From: Marichromatium gracile
GTDB taxonomy: Bacteria; Pseudomonadota; Gammaproteobacteria; Chromatiales; Chromatiaceae
Length of the DNA: 64,000 nucleotides
Reading direction: 5' to 3'
Assembly: GCF_004343155.1 (NCBI RefSeq)
Contig: NZ_SMDC01000002.1
Location: forward strand, 248,001 to 312,000
Positions 1 through 9,482 of this stretch are shown here, in pieces. Both the position numbers and the translations under genes were made by a program. Position 1 is the first letter of the stretch. Each line of letters starts with the position of its first letter. The notes beneath the pieces are model-generated. The model saw only the letters and a program-made list of their open reading frames with translations. It did not search any database and was not told where the DNA came from.

Positions 1-207
1 GGCGGTTGCGATGGCAAGGCGGTGTTCAACGACATCGGTACGCTTGGCGACATGCTGTTCCCTCCGTGGTCCCCGGGCCTGGACTGTCAGGCCAATCTTG
101 GGGACTGCGGGGCAAGTATTCGATGGTCATGCCCCGTTAACGTCCTGTTGCCGGCACGGCGCGTGTCTTGCCGCCCAAGCGATGACGACAACAGGAGGAT
201 CTGAGCC

Positions 208-1728
208 ATGATCTATGCCAACCCTGGTGATCCCGGCGCCGTGGTGCGCTTCGCCGAGCGCTATGAGAACTTCATCGGTGGCGAGTGGGTCGCCCCGGTC
301 AATGGTCGCTACCTGGACAACGTCAGCCCGGTCAACGGCCAGGTGTTCTGTCAGGTGGCCCGCTCGGACGCCGCCGACATCGCCCTGGCGCTCGACGCCG
401 CCCATGCCGCCGCTCCGGCCTGGGGGCGGACCTCGGTGACCGAGCGCTCCAATCTGCTGCTCAAGGTCGCCGATCGGATCGAGGCCAATCTGGAGCGGCT
501 GGCGGTGGCCGAGAGCTGGGACAACGGCAAGGCGGTGCGCGAGACCCTGGCCGCCGACATCCCGCTCGCCGCCGACCACTTCCGCTACTTCGCCGGCTGT
601 ATCCGCGCCCAGGAAGGCTCGATGGCCGAGATCGACGAGCACACCGTCGCCTATCACGTCCACGAGCCGCTGGGCGTGGTCGGGCAGATCATCCCCTGGA
701 ACTTCCCGCTGCTGATGGCCGCCTGGAAGCTCGCCCCGGCGCTGGCCGCGGGCAACTGCTCGGTGCTCAAGCCCGCCGAGCAGACCCCGGCCTCGATCAT
801 GCTCTTCATGGAGCTGATCGCCGACCTGCTGCCGCCCGGGGTGATCAACGTCGTCAACGGTCTCGGCGAGGAGGCCGGGCAGGCGCTGGCCACCAGCGAG
901 CGCATCGCCAAGATCGCCTTCACCGGCTCGACCCCGGTCGGCCAGCACATCCTGCGCTGTGCCGCCGACAAGTTGATCCCCTCGACCGTCGAACTCGGCG
1001 GCAAATCGCCCAACATCTATTTCAGCGACATCCTCCGTCACGAGGACGACTATCTCGACAAGTGCGTCGAGGGGCTGGTGCTGGCCTTCTTCAACCAGGG
1101 AGAGGTCTGCACCTGTCCGTCGCGGGCGCTGATCCAGGAGGACATCTACGAGGACTTCATCGGCCGGGTGATCGAGCGCGCGGCGCGTATCAAACGCGGC
1201 AACCCGCTCGACACCGACACCCAGGTCGGCGCCCAGGCCTCGCAGGAGCAGTTCGAACGCATCATGTCCTATCTCGACATCGGTCGCGAGGAGGGCGCCG
1301 AGGTGCTGATCGGCGGCGGCGCCGAGTGTCTCGACGGCTGTCTGAGCACCGGCTACTACGTGCAGCCGACCCTGCTCAAGGGGCGCAACGACATGAAGGT
1401 CTTCCAGGAGGAGATCTTCGGCCCGGTGGTCGGCGTGACCACCTTCCGCGACGAGGCCGAGGCCATCGCCATCGCCAACGACACCGAGTTCGGGCTCGGC
1501 GCCGGGGTCTGGACCCGCGACACCAACCGCGCCTACCGCGCCAGCCGCGCGATCCAGGCCGGGCGCGTCTGGGTCAATTGCTATCACGCCTATCCCGCGC
1601 ACTCGGCCTTCGGCGGCTACAAGAAGTCGGGGATCGGCCGCGAGACCCACAAGAAGGCGCTCGACCACTACCAGCAGACCAAGAACATGCTGGTGAGCTA
1701 CAGCACCAGCCCGCTGGGCTTCTTCTGA
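208..1728 (+). CDS. NAD(P)-dependent aldehyde dehydrogenase (AldB/ExaC-like)
   Basis: Soluble aldehyde dehydrogenase of 506 residues, the normal family length, oxidising an aldehyde to its acid with NAD(P). The N-terminal FIGGEW motif, the [12 protein letters not shown] Rossmann segment, the FTGSTPVG loop, the general base Glu262 in ELGGKSP and the nucleophile Cys301 in GEVCTCPSR are all present. The double-cysteine GEVCTCPSR context and overall sequence resemble the acetaldehyde dehydrogenases AldB/ExaC/AcoD; that substrate is inferred by family only. The start is supported by AGGAGG about 7 nt upstream. It stands alone, with the next gene convergent. The 207 bases to its left hold no recognisable gene. 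Confidence 0.93.
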   Translation: MIYANPGDPGAVVRFAERYENFIGGEWVAPVNGRYLDNVSPVNGQVFCQVARSDAADIALALDAAHAAAPAWGRTSVTERSNLLLKVADRIEANLERLAVAESWDNGKAVRETLAADIPLAADHFRYFAGCIRAQEGSMAEIDEHTVAYHVHEPLGVVGQIIPWNFPLLMAAWKLAPALAAGNCSVLKPAEQTPASIMLFMELIADLLPPGVINVVNGLGEEAGQALATSERIAKIAFTGSTPVGQHILRCAADKLIPSTVELGGKSPNIYFSDILRHEDDYLDKCVEGLVLAFFNQGEVCTCPSRALIQEDIYEDFIGRVIERAARIKRGNPLDTDTQVGAQASQEQFERIMSYLDIGREEGAEVLIGGGAECLDGCLSTGYYVQPTLLKGRNDMKVFQEEIFGPVVGVTTFRDEAEAIAIANDTEFGLGAGVWTRDTNRAYRASRAIQAGRVWVNCYHAYPAHSAFGGYKKSGIGRETHKKALDHYQQTKNMLVSYSTSPLGFF

Positions 1729-1779
1729 GCGCACGGGGCCGCCCCCGGGGTGCGAGCCCCGGGGCGGTCCGTCGGACGA

Positions 1780-2115
1780 CTAGTTGAACATCTGGCAGGA
1801 GATGCTGCACGAGGACCTGGTGAAGACGGTGCCCGGCGGGCAGGGCATGCGCTGCGGGACGTCTTCGGGTACGCAGACCGTCGTCTGGTGCGGCTCGAAG
1901 CTGCCGACCGAGGTCGTCCAGCCGGGCGGGCACTGATAGCGGATCTCGAGCGGCGGGCGGGCGACGTGCAGGTCATCCGGGTCCGGGTGTTGCTGGACCT
2001 CGACCTCCCTCGGGTCGGGTTTGGTGAACTGATCCCTGGGCTCGGCCTGGGTGGTCGGCGCCAGTCCGGTGAGCAGGGCCAGGGAGAGGCCGAGTGCGGT
2101 CACGGTAGGTCTCAT
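1780..2115 (-). CDS. small exported cysteine-containing protein, function unknown
   Basis: Hypothetical protein of 111 residues. Residues 1-24 form a signal peptide (basic start, hydrophobic LGLSLALLTGLA core, TTQA cleavage-like end), so the product is probably periplasmic or secreted. The mature part is polar and proline-rich with five cysteines at about 62, 81, 92, 103 and 107, compatible with disulfides. The start ATG at 2115 was chosen because it places the signal peptide at the N-terminus; the reading frame stays open further upstream but that part has no export-signal logic. It lies downstream of rsgA on the same strand with a gap of about 155 bp. No family recognised. Confidence 0.6.
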   Translation of the reverse strand: MRPTVTALGLSLALLTGLAPTTQAEPRDQFTKPDPREVEVQQHPDPDDLHVARPPLEIRYQCPPGWTTSVGSFEPHQTTVCVPEDVPQRMPCPPGTVFTRSSCSISCQMFN

Positions 2116-2270
2116 GCGCGGATACCTCGCTAGTCCATTGATCGAGATGATGTCCTTGCGCGCGCTCCTGGCACCGATCTGCAGGGATGCGATCGGTGAG
2201 GCGCTCGCCTCACCGACCGAGCCGTGCCACCGGACCGCGTGTCTATTGAGCCGGGTCCTGTCGTCACGGG

Positions 2271-3329
2271 TCAGCGTCTCAGCTGTTTCTTCACCGACTT
2301 GATGTATTTGCCGAAGTCGCGGTCCTTCTTGCGCCGCTCGGCATGGGAGCGCTGGTGGAAGGCGGATTCCTCCCGGAGCTTCAGGTAGCTGTCGAGCTGT
2401 GCCCGACCGATCGTCCCGACCTCCACCGCCTGCAGGATAGCGCATCCGGGCTCGTCGGTATGGGTGCAGTCGCGGTAGCGGCAGTGCTGCGCGAGCGCGG
2501 TGATCTCGCCATAGCTGGCGTCGAGACCGCCCTCGGCGCCGATGACGCCGAACTCGCGCATCCCGGGGTTGTCGATGACCAGCGCGCCGCCGGCGAGCCG
2601 CATCAGCTCGCGTCGTACCGTGGTGTGACGTCCCTCGCCGGTGCCGCTGACGCCGCCGGTCTCCTGACGTGCCTGATCGGTCAGCAGGTTGATCAGGGTG
2701 CTCTTGCCGACGCCGGACGAGCCGACGAAGCAATAGGTCCTGCCCGGGGTGAGCAGCAGTTCGAGCGTCTCCAGCCCCTCCCGCGTCACGCTGCTCAGTG
2801 TCAGCACCGGCGCACTGATGCCGGCGTCACGGATCTCCGCGATCTGGGCCTCGAGCACCTCCGGCGCGACCAGATCGGTCTTGGTCAGCAGGATGTAGGG
2901 CTCGGCGCCGCCGTCGGTCACCATCACCAGATAACGCTCCAGGCGCCTCAGATTGAAGTCGAAGTGGCAGGACTGGACGATCACCGCGCAGTCGATGTTT
3001 GCCGCGATCATCTGCGGCTCACTGCTGTTCCCGGCGACCTTGCGGCGCAGCGCGGTGCGCCGCGCGAGCAGTGCATGGACGATGCCGAAGTCGTCGTCCG
3101 CGCCACCCTCCACAGACACCCAGTCACCGACGCAGGGGTGTGCGTCGGGGTGTGGGTGGCGATGGAGATAGCGACCGGCGAGCCTGGCACGGAACGGGCC
3201 GGTCTCGTCGAGCAGCAACAGCTGGTCGCGATCGACCGCGGCGACGCGGGCGAGTCGTGTGTTCGGGGCGGGGTCGAGCCTGTCCTCGAACCAGTCGGTC
3301 CAGCCCAGGGGGATCAGTTCGGCGTGCAT
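2271..3329 (-). CDS. rsgA: ribosome small-subunit-dependent GTPase A
   Basis: Circularly permuted GTPase that assists late maturation of the 30S ribosomal subunit. At 352 residues it has the usual layout: an N-terminal OB-fold (about 30-105), a permuted GTPase domain with G4 TKTD near residue 148, the P-loop GSSGVGKST near 200-208 and the DNPGMRE G3 motif, and a C-terminal zinc-binding region (CRYRDC with a later His and Cys, about 275-290). The basic tail (KKDRDFGKYIKSVKKQLRR) fits rRNA contact. All nucleotide-binding motifs are intact. It is divergent from the large membrane-protein gene to its right. Confidence 0.95.
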   Translation of the reverse strand: MHAELIPLGWTDWFEDRLDPAPNTRLARVAAVDRDQLLLLDETGPFRARLAGRYLHRHPHPDAHPCVGDWVSVEGGADDDFGIVHALLARRTALRRKVAGNSSEPQMIAANIDCAVIVQSCHFDFNLRRLERYLVMVTDGGAEPYILLTKTDLVAPEVLEAQIAEIRDAGISAPVLTLSSVTREGLETLELLLTPGRTYCFVGSSGVGKSTLINLLTDQARQETGGVSGTGEGRHTTVRRELMRLAGGALVIDNPGMREFGVIGAEGGLDASYGEITALAQHCRYRDCTHTDEPGCAILQAVEVGTIGRAQLDSYLKLREESAFHQRSHAERRKKDRDFGKYIKSVKKQLRR

Positions 3330-3711
3330 GGTGGTCGTGTCGTCCGGTGATGGGTGGGTCCATGGGGGCAGCCGAGGCGCTGTCGCGATCGTCTTCGGGA
3401 GGCGTCATCAGCCGTGCCTTCGTGCCGATTCTAGCGGTCCCGCGAGACGGGGTCCTTGCGGACATGCCGGTCGGGGACGGGCGGGGTCGCCTTCGTGCCG
3501 AGCCGCCGCGAGATCGGCGCGAGACCAGGGCGGTTGCGTGGGACGGCCCGAGGCGTTCACTCGGGCTCGATGAACGGCTGTATGATGCGAGGCGTCGCAG
3601 ACGAGGAGCGTCAGCCCGGTGATTGCCCCCTTGACGCGCATGTTCCGCGCGGCCCGACAGCTACCCTCCAGCGCACCCAATCCATCATCGACGCCACAGG
3701 GAGGGGACGCG
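3330..3711. other. intergenic region between divergent genes
   Basis: About 380 bp separating rsgA from the large membrane protein. It must hold promoters for both directions, but no clear -35/-10 pair or operator was recognised. The reading frame of the right-hand gene stays open back to 3619, yet the only good ribosome-binding site (AGGGAGGGG) precedes the ATG at 3712. Confidence 0.5.
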
Positions 3712-6700
3712 ATGTCTCGCTCAGGACACCTGATACGCAGCGCCCGCGAGAACACCGGCGTGTCTCTCGGCATCAGGCCATTGGCGCCCGTGGCCGGGCT
3801 CTTCGTCGTCCTCGCCGTGCTGCTCCTGCCGGCGACGACGCTCGCCCAATCGGCACCAGAGGTTGTGTCTCCGGGCCAGGAGACGGCATCGGGCGCGATG
3901 ACCGAGGGGCAACCGCTCGATCTGGTGGAGGATTGGCGGCTCACCGGCGTTCCTGCCGAGCTGCAGGCATGGGTCCCGTGGGCGCTGCGAGACCAGGCCG
4001 CCGCGCTCGGCTGCACCCCCGCGCTGGCCGCCGGCGCCGCCCTCGATCCCGTGTGTGCCTGGCCGGGGCCGCTCGTCCTGTCGATCGAGCGCGAGGCCAT
4101 GAGCTTCCGACAACCCTGGACCTTGCTCGAGCGGGGCTGGCTGCCGCTCCCCGGTCAACGCGGGGCCTGGCCGACCGAGGTGACGCTCGACGGCGCGCCC
4201 GCGACCGTGGTCGATCGGGACGGGAAGCCGTTCCTGTTCCTGGACGGACCCCGCGCATCCGCCCGCGTCGAGGGCGAGATCGCGTGGCTCCGCCGCCCGA
4301 CGCAGCTGTCCATCCCCGAGCAGGTCGGGGTGGTGCTCGCGGCCGACGGCACGCCGCTCCGGCTCGACGACAACGGCGATCTCTGGCTCCAGCGCCCTCG
4401 CGAGGCGACGCCGGCGGCGCCCCAGGACTCGCTGTCGATCAAGGTCTTCCGGCGCTTCACCGATGGCAACCCGATGGTCGTCGTCACCCGGCTGCTGATC
4501 TCCGTGACCGGGCGCGAGCGATCCCTGACGTTCGCGGACTTCCTGCCCGAGGGCTTCGTCCCCCATCAGGTCGAGAGCGCGCTCCCGGTGGGCATCGATC
4601 AGGCGGGGCGGCTCGAGATCCAGGTCGGGCAGGGCTCGCACTCGGTCGACGTCCTGGCGCACGCCACCGGCGACATCCTCAGCATCCCGGTTCCCGATGT
4701 CGCCGGCGAGGGCTGGCCCGGCAGGGAGCTGTGGTCGTTCCAGGTGGTGCCGGCGCTTCGTTCTCTCGGCTTCACCGGGCTGGATCAGATCGACCCCAGC
4801 CAGACCGAGATCCCCGAGCCGTGGCGCGGCGATCGCGCCTTTCTGGCCGAGGCCGGCAAGGCCGGATCACTCGATGTGCAGTTGCTCGCCGATATCGGCT
4901 CGGGCGTCGGGCGTGTGGACCTGCGCCGCGAGGCGTGGCTCGACTTCTCCGGTCGCGGGCTGACGTTCCGCGACAGCATCACCGGCGAGCTGTTCGCGCC
5001 AGGCCGCTTTTCGTCGCCCCTGGACATCGGCCGTCTCGAGCTGAACGGCACACCGTGGGTGCTCTCGGAGATCGCCGCGGACAACGCGGCGGCGTCGCTG
5101 GACGGGATCGAGGTACCGGCGGGGCGGCTCGCGCTCACCGCGGAGGGGCGTCTGGAGACCGATCCCGAGCAGTCCGGCACCTTCCCCCTGCGGCTCGCGA
5201 GCAATGGCTGGGCGGCCGAGAGCGCGGTGTTCGACTCGGTCAACACCACCATCAACCTGCCGGCGGGGTGGCTCGCCGTCGCCGCCTTCGGCACCGACAA
5301 CCTCCCGCAGACCTGGCTCACCAAGTGGAACCTGCTCGATCTGTTCCTGCTCATCCTGGTCGCCGCGCTCTTCGTCAAGGCCCTGGGCCTCTGGGCCGGG
5401 GTGCTGTGGGTGATCGTCGGGGCGCTGACCTGGCAGTTGCCCTTCGGCGGTGGGTCGCTGTGGATCGCCGTCATCCTCCTCGGCATCCTGACGCGGGCGT
5501 GCTATCAGCGCGACATCCCGCGTCTCGGCAACCTCGTCGGCGGGATCGCCGCGGCGCTGTTCGTCGCGCTCGCCGTGTTCGTCGCCTCCTACACGGTCTA
5601 TGCGGTCAAGACGTCGCTGTTTCCGCAGCTTGATCGCAACTTCGCCAACCGCTACGACGCGGCGCTGTCCAGCCCGAACCGCGCGATGGGGTTCGCCGAG
5701 GCCGAGATGGCGATGCCCTCATCCGCGCCCATGCGGGGCAAGGCCGCCGCGCCTTCTGACTATCTGGGCCTCGATCAGGACGGTGGTCGCCTGCAGGTGA
5801 TCGTCGATGCCGAGGCCAAGATCGGCACCGGGCCGGGACTGCCCACCTGGCGCGGCAACCAGACCACCCTTGCCTGGCAGGTCCCGAACGTCCCGGATGC
5901 CTTCGAGTCCGCCTCGCTCTATCTGCTCACGCCGATGATGTTCGGCGCCGCGAAGCTGATCGGCGCGGGCGGTCTCATCGTGCTGCTGGTGGCATTGGCC
6001 TTCCGCGGCTACCGGACCTATCGCGACCGGCCCGCGGCATCGGACGAGGAGGCGATGACGCTCGACGTCGACGCCGCGCGGCCCTCGTCGCCCGCCGTTG
6101 CGCTGATCGCCGTGGCGGTGCTGTCGAGCCCCGCGCTCTTCGTCAGCGACGAGGCGCTCGCCCAGTCCGTCGGCTATCCCTCGGACACGCTGATCGAGGC
6201 GCTGCGTTCGCATGTGCTCCGCTCCCCCGAGTGCGCGCCCAACTGTGCGTCCTCGGGCGACATGCGGGTGATGATCTCCCGCGCCGACGACCAGCAGGGG
6301 TGGACGCTGCGGCTGCTCCTGGACGTCTCCGCCCTGCACGAGACCGCCTATCCGCTCCCCGCGCGACGCTCCGAGTGGCAGCCACGGGCGGTCCTGCTCG
6401 ACGGCGAGACGACGCCGGTGCGCGCGGATGCCGCATCGCGGATCAGGTACGTCCGCATGCCCGCCGGGCGACACACCCTCGAGCTGTCCGGCGCCATCCC
6501 GCCCGGCGGGCTGACCCTGACGCTCAACGCCCCGCCGCAGCGAATCCGGGTCGACGCCCCGGACATCTGGCGCGTCGATGGCGTCTCCGCGCTCGGGCTG
6601 TCCAACGGCAGTCTCAGCATCGCGCCCCGGCAGCGCGCTGAGGCCGGGGACGCGAGCGCGCCCGATACCGCGGGACTCGAACCCTTCACCCGGGTGCTCA

Positions 6701-8064
6701 GGACCATCTCCTTCGGTCCCAAGTGGACGGTCTCGACGCGGGTGCAGCGCCTGTCGAGCAGCAGCGACAGCGCCGTCGTGCTGGTGCCCCTGCTCGATGG
6801 CGAGCGCGTCGTCTCCTCGGGCCTGTCCGTTCGGGACGGCCGCATCGAGATCCCGTTCCGCGCCGGCCAGACCGAGCGTCGGTGGAGCAGCGAGCTGGAG
6901 TTCGCCGATCGCATTCGTCTGGAGAGCCCGGGCGGGGGCGCGTTCAGCGAGACCTGGGCGATCGCGGAATCCCCCTTGTGGCGCGTCGAGGCGGTCGAGG
7001 ACGAGGGCGTCGCAACCCTCCAGCAGGGCGCGCTGCGGACCTGGAGGCCCTGGCCGGGTCAGCGCATCGAACTCAACGTGACCCGGCCCAAGCCGGTGCC
7101 GGCCGCAACCATGACGGTGCGCGCCTCGACCCTGACCGTCATGCCGCGGGCCAAGGGCTCCCGCTACACACTGGAGGTCAGCATCCAGTCCAGTCAGGGG
7201 GATGTGCTGCCGATCAGGCTGGCGGCCGGGTCGCGCTTCGAGGCGCTCGAGGTGGATGGCTCCAGACGGCACGTCCGAGAGACCGCACTGGAGGATGGTC
7301 GGGTGGAGCTTCAGGTCCCGATCGATCCCGGTCTCCATAGGGTCCTGGTGAGCTGGGACTCGGCGGCGGCGATCGCGACACGCTACCGGGTCGCACCGGT
7401 CGAGCTCGGCGTGACCGCCGCGACGAACCTCAGCGTCAAGGTGATGCCCGCCGAGGATCGATGGGTGGTCTGGACCGCCGGTCCCTCCATGGGGCCTGCC
7501 GTGACCTTCTGGGCGCTGCTGATCGCCGTTGTCGTCGCGGCCTTGGTGTTCGGGGCGATTCGCGGGATCCCGCTCAAGCGTCTCGATTGGTTCGTGCTCC
7601 TCGTCGGACTGACGCAATCGCTCCTTGCCGCGGTGGTCGTGGTGGTCTGGGTGCTCGCCTTCCATGCGCGCGGTTGGTTGTCACCGAAGGCCTCGGCGTG
7701 GCGGCACAACCTCGTGCAACTGGTGCTGGCGCTGCTGACCGTCGCGGCCTTCGCCACGCTGCTCGACTCGATCCCGTCGAGCCTGCTCGGCCAGCCCGAG
7801 ATGCATATCGCCGGCAACGGATCGAGCGCCGATGCGCTGCAGTGGTATCAGGACCGGGTCGAGGGTGAGGCGTGGGTGGCACTGCCGCAGCCCGAGCTGA
7901 TCTCCGCCTGGGTGATCGTCTACCGGGCGTTGATGCTGCTGTGGGCGCTGCTGGTGGTGCGTCTGGTCGTCCGGCTGGCAAGCTGGGCCTGGGCGCGGTT
8001 CGTCGCCCCCGTGGCGTTCAAGCCGATCGGGGGAGGGGCGCGGCGGGTGAGGCCGAAGGTCTAG
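3712..8064 (+). CDS. very large two-module inner-membrane/periplasmic protein, unknown function
   Basis: Unrecognised protein of 1450 residues. It begins with a signal-type hydrophobic segment (about 18-42) ending LAQS, then a long beta-rich, probably periplasmic region (about 45-535), then about four membrane helices (539-633) and another near 743-769. A second signal-like segment (about 793-818) again ends ALAQS. It is followed by a second large beta-rich region (820-1260), helices at 1261-1352 and a last helix at about 1396-1426 with a basic tail. The protein therefore looks like the same plan used twice: export segment, ectodomain, membrane bundle. No enzymatic motif was seen. The start at 3712 follows AGGGAGGGG. 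The gene stands alone, flanked on the right by transposase debris. Confidence 0.7.
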   Translation: MSRSGHLIRSARENTGVSLGIRPLAPVAGLFVVLAVLLLPATTLAQSAPEVVSPGQETASGAMTEGQPLDLVEDWRLTGVPAELQAWVPWALRDQAAALGCTPALAAGAALDPVCAWPGPLVLSIEREAMSFRQPWTLLERGWLPLPGQRGAWPTEVTLDGAPATVVDRDGKPFLFLDGPRASARVEGEIAWLRRPTQLSIPEQVGVVLAADGTPLRLDDNGDLWLQRPREATPAAPQDSLSIKVFRRFTDGNPMVVVTRLLISVTGRERSLTFADFLPEGFVPHQVESALPVGIDQAGRLEIQVGQGSHSVDVLAHATGDILSIPVPDVAGEGWPGRELWSFQVVPALRSLGFTGLDQIDPSQTEIPEPWRGDRAFLAEAGKAGSLDVQLLADIGSGVGRVDLRREAWLDFSGRGLTFRDSITGELFAPGRFSSPLDIGRLELNGTPWVLSEIAADNAAASLDGIEVPAGRLALTAEGRLETDPEQSGTFPLRLASNGWAAESAVFDSVNTTINLPAGWLAVAAFGTDNLPQTWLTKWNLLDLFLLILVAALFVKALGLWAGVLWVIVGALTWQLPFGGGSLWIAVILLGILTRACYQRDIPRLGNLVGGIAAALFVALAVFVASYTVYAVKTSLFPQLDRNFANRYDAALSSPNRAMGFAEAEMAMPSSAPMRGKAAAPSDYLGLDQDGGRLQVIVDAEAKIGTGPGLPTWRGNQTTLAWQVPNVPDAFESASLYLLTPMMFGAAKLIGAGGLIVLLVALAFRGYRTYRDRPAASDEEAMTLDVDAARPSSPAVALIAVAVLSSPALFVSDEALAQSVGYPSDTLIEALRSHVLRSPECAPNCASSGDMRVMISRADDQQGWTLRLLLDVSALHETAYPLPARRSEWQPRAVLLDGETTPVRADAASRIRYVRMPAGRHTLELSGAIPPGGLTLTLNAPPQRIRVDAPDIWRVDGVSALGLSNGSLSIAPRQRAEAGDASAPDTAGLEPFTRVLRTISFGPKWTVSTRVQRLSSSSDSAVVLVPLLDGERVVSSGLSVRDGRIEIPFRAGQTERRWSSELEFADRIRLESPGGGAFSETWAIAESPLWRVEAVEDEGVATLQQGALRTWRPWPGQRIELNVTRPKPVPAATMTVRASTLTVMPRAKGSRYTLEVSIQSSQGDVLPIRLAAGSRFEALEVDGSRRHVRETALEDGRVELQVPIDPGLHRVLVSWDSAAAIATRYRVAPVELGVTAATNLSVKVMPAEDRWVVWTAGPSMGPAVTFWALLIAVVVAALVFGAIRGIPLKRLDWFVLLVGLTQSLLAAVVVVVWVLAFHARGWLSPKASAWRHNLVQLVLALLTVAAFATLLDSIPSSLLGQPEMHIAGNGSSADALQWYQDRVEGEAWVALPQPELISAWVIVYRALMLLWALLVVRLVVRLASWAWARFVAPVAFKPIGGGARRVRPKV

Positions 8065-8103
8065 CGTGCAGGGGCTGGCGCGGCCAGGGACAGGCCATGC
8101 GCA

Positions 8104-8545
8104 CTATCGGCCAGGAACGGGCGAGGGCGATGCGGTCGCTGCCGGACGATCCGTCGGCGTGGTCGGGCCGAAGAGGACCATGGCGCGGCGCACGCCGCGT
8201 AGATAACGACACTCTCGCCGTGCCGCGAGCGCCGTCATCCGCTCCGGCGCACCGATCGCCGCGCCGAACCCCTTGAGCAGGAAACCGGCGTGCTCGACGA
8301 AGCGCTCCGTCGCGATGCCGAGTCGGGTGAGAATCTCGGGCAAGTCCGACGGGATCGCGCCGCGATCCCGTTGTGCGTACTTTCTTCCGGTGTCTTCGGG
8401 GTCACTGCCCAGACTGGGTTGATATCGACATCGGCTATCACCGCCAATCTACCCAGCCCCGTCGATGTTTGAAACTCCCTCTGTCAACCGATAGAAGCCG
8501 CAGAGATATACTTGCCGCCCACAGCGCGGGCAAGCGTAGGAGAGG
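8104..8545 (-). pseudogene. internally deleted RAYT transposase remnant
   Basis: Three segments match the intact transposase at 10027-11229 in the same order. The piece near 8448-8545 corresponds to the 5' flank and codons about 28-52. The piece near 8375-8447 matches the VDLNP...ETPEES segment. The piece 8104-8343 matches the last ~80 codons (ILTRLGIATERFVEHAGFLL and onward). Two internal deletions removed the HUH motif with the candidate tyrosine region and about 90 codons near the C-terminal third. The stop falls in the same final PGR-stop context as in the intact copy. It cannot encode an active transposase but keeps both ends, so it might be mobilised in trans (inference). Confidence 0.8.
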
Positions 8546-8615
8546 TTTTTGTATAAGTGGGCGGGGTGGGTGTTCCTTAATTATTGGTGTTGCTTGTTTT
8601 TGGGTTGCGCATGAA

Positions 8616-9356
8616 TTATTTGTTGCGTATTTTTGAGTTTTTCGCGAAATCAATTTGAGCGAAGGCGCCTTGCCCTAAACCATCCGGAAGCCCGGGGATA
8701 TTGCTCCTGCCTTGAAATATTGTGCATGGAAGTAATGTTGTGCCTGGGTATATGTCTATGGCGGGATTGTATTTGAACATAAGTGAAAAGACTGCCGTTT
8801 CTTCAAGAAGGTATAGCTTGGAAAGTTCGAGAGAGCGGGCTAGTGTTCTTTTCGAGGAGCGGTTTCTGTTTTTTTGTCTTTCCCAAAACACATATGCATT
8901 TTTGTCGATTGCGTTATGGAATTCTATATTGCGATCGTAGAGTTTATATGTCGAGTCTAGTGATTTTTTGTAATCTTTATGGCTTCTCCAGGAATCCCAG
9001 CGGGATAGGTAAAGGTTTCTGATTTTTGAGAAAAAACAAGAGTTCCTTTCTATCCATTCATTGCCCAATTCTATGCTTTGCTCTAACGCTTTTTTTTCTG
9101 TGATGTTGTCTTTTGACATTGAGTTGTATCGCTGCAATGTGTCATTTACGCATAAAAATATTTGACTCCCCTGTTCTGGAGTAAATCTGTTTGTGGCCCA
9201 TTCTATTGTGGCGCTGAGTTTTTCGGCTTCGTGGTACTGGTGGCCGACGCTTATTTGAAGCCTGCAATTGCGATGATTTCTCCAGCTGTCTCCACGTTTC
9301 ACTTTTACTGAGTAATTTCCTGACGGGGGCGGGTATTGAGTTCTCCTGTGAAACAT
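8616..9356 (-). CDS. putative tRNA-dependent cyclodipeptide synthase (XYP-type)
   Basis: A 246-residue protein whose key positions fit cyclodipeptide synthases, which use two aminoacyl-tRNAs to make a diketopiperazine. Visible are the catalytic serine in LQISVGHQYH (Ser36), the WATNRF segment, the VND/LQRYN region, Tyr182 and Glu186 in the YLLEE pattern (AlbC Tyr178/Glu182 spacing) and Tyr203-Pro204 in IDIYPG. The Tyr-Pro pair in place of Tyr-His, and His where AlbC has Asn, place it in the XYP subgroup. This assignment rests on motif recall, not a search. The gene is low in GC, sits in the integron-like island downstream of an acetyltransferase, and may be a captured cassette. The amino-acid substrates cannot be predicted. 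Confidence 0.72.
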   Translation of the reverse strand: MFHRRTQYPPPSGNYSVKVKRGDSWRNHRNCRLQISVGHQYHEAEKLSATIEWATNRFTPEQGSQIFLCVNDTLQRYNSMSKDNITEKKALEQSIELGNEWIERNSCFFSKIRNLYLSRWDSWRSHKDYKKSLDSTYKLYDRNIEFHNAIDKNAYVFWERQKNRNRSSKRTLARSLELSKLYLLEETAVFSLMFKYNPAIDIYPGTTLLPCTIFQGRSNIPGLPDGLGQGAFAQIDFAKNSKIRNK

Positions 9357-9398
9357 GAGCTTTCTCTTTTTGGTTTGCGTTTTTTGCTGCGGGCTTGT

Positions 9399-9482
9399 TT
9401 ATAACTGGGCGGAAAAGCGTTCTGCGATAAGTGTAGAGTGTCGCTCTTGGGGGGCACGTTATTTTGGCTTGGCTTGTTAGTG
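9399..9482 (-). other. possible degenerate attC site
   Basis: The stop codon of the acetyltransferase gene lies inside GTTAGTG (9476-9482), and a TTATAAC box lies 70 bp away at 9399-9405. The position between two cassette-like genes, the size (84 bp) and the short AAGAGCG/CGCTTTT pairing suggest a recombination site. However, the core boxes deviate from consensus and the outer arms do not pair well. Treat as a weak candidate. Confidence 0.25.

Noticed and set aside
130-207. Possible sigma-54 promoter before the aldehyde dehydrogenase
   Set aside because: CGGCACG is present, but no GC doublet lies at the required 10-base spacing; the match fails.
2116-2733. N-terminal extension of the small exported protein into the rsgA region
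   Set aside because: The frame is open, but the extension overlaps rsgA coding sequence and would bury the clear signal peptide at 2115.
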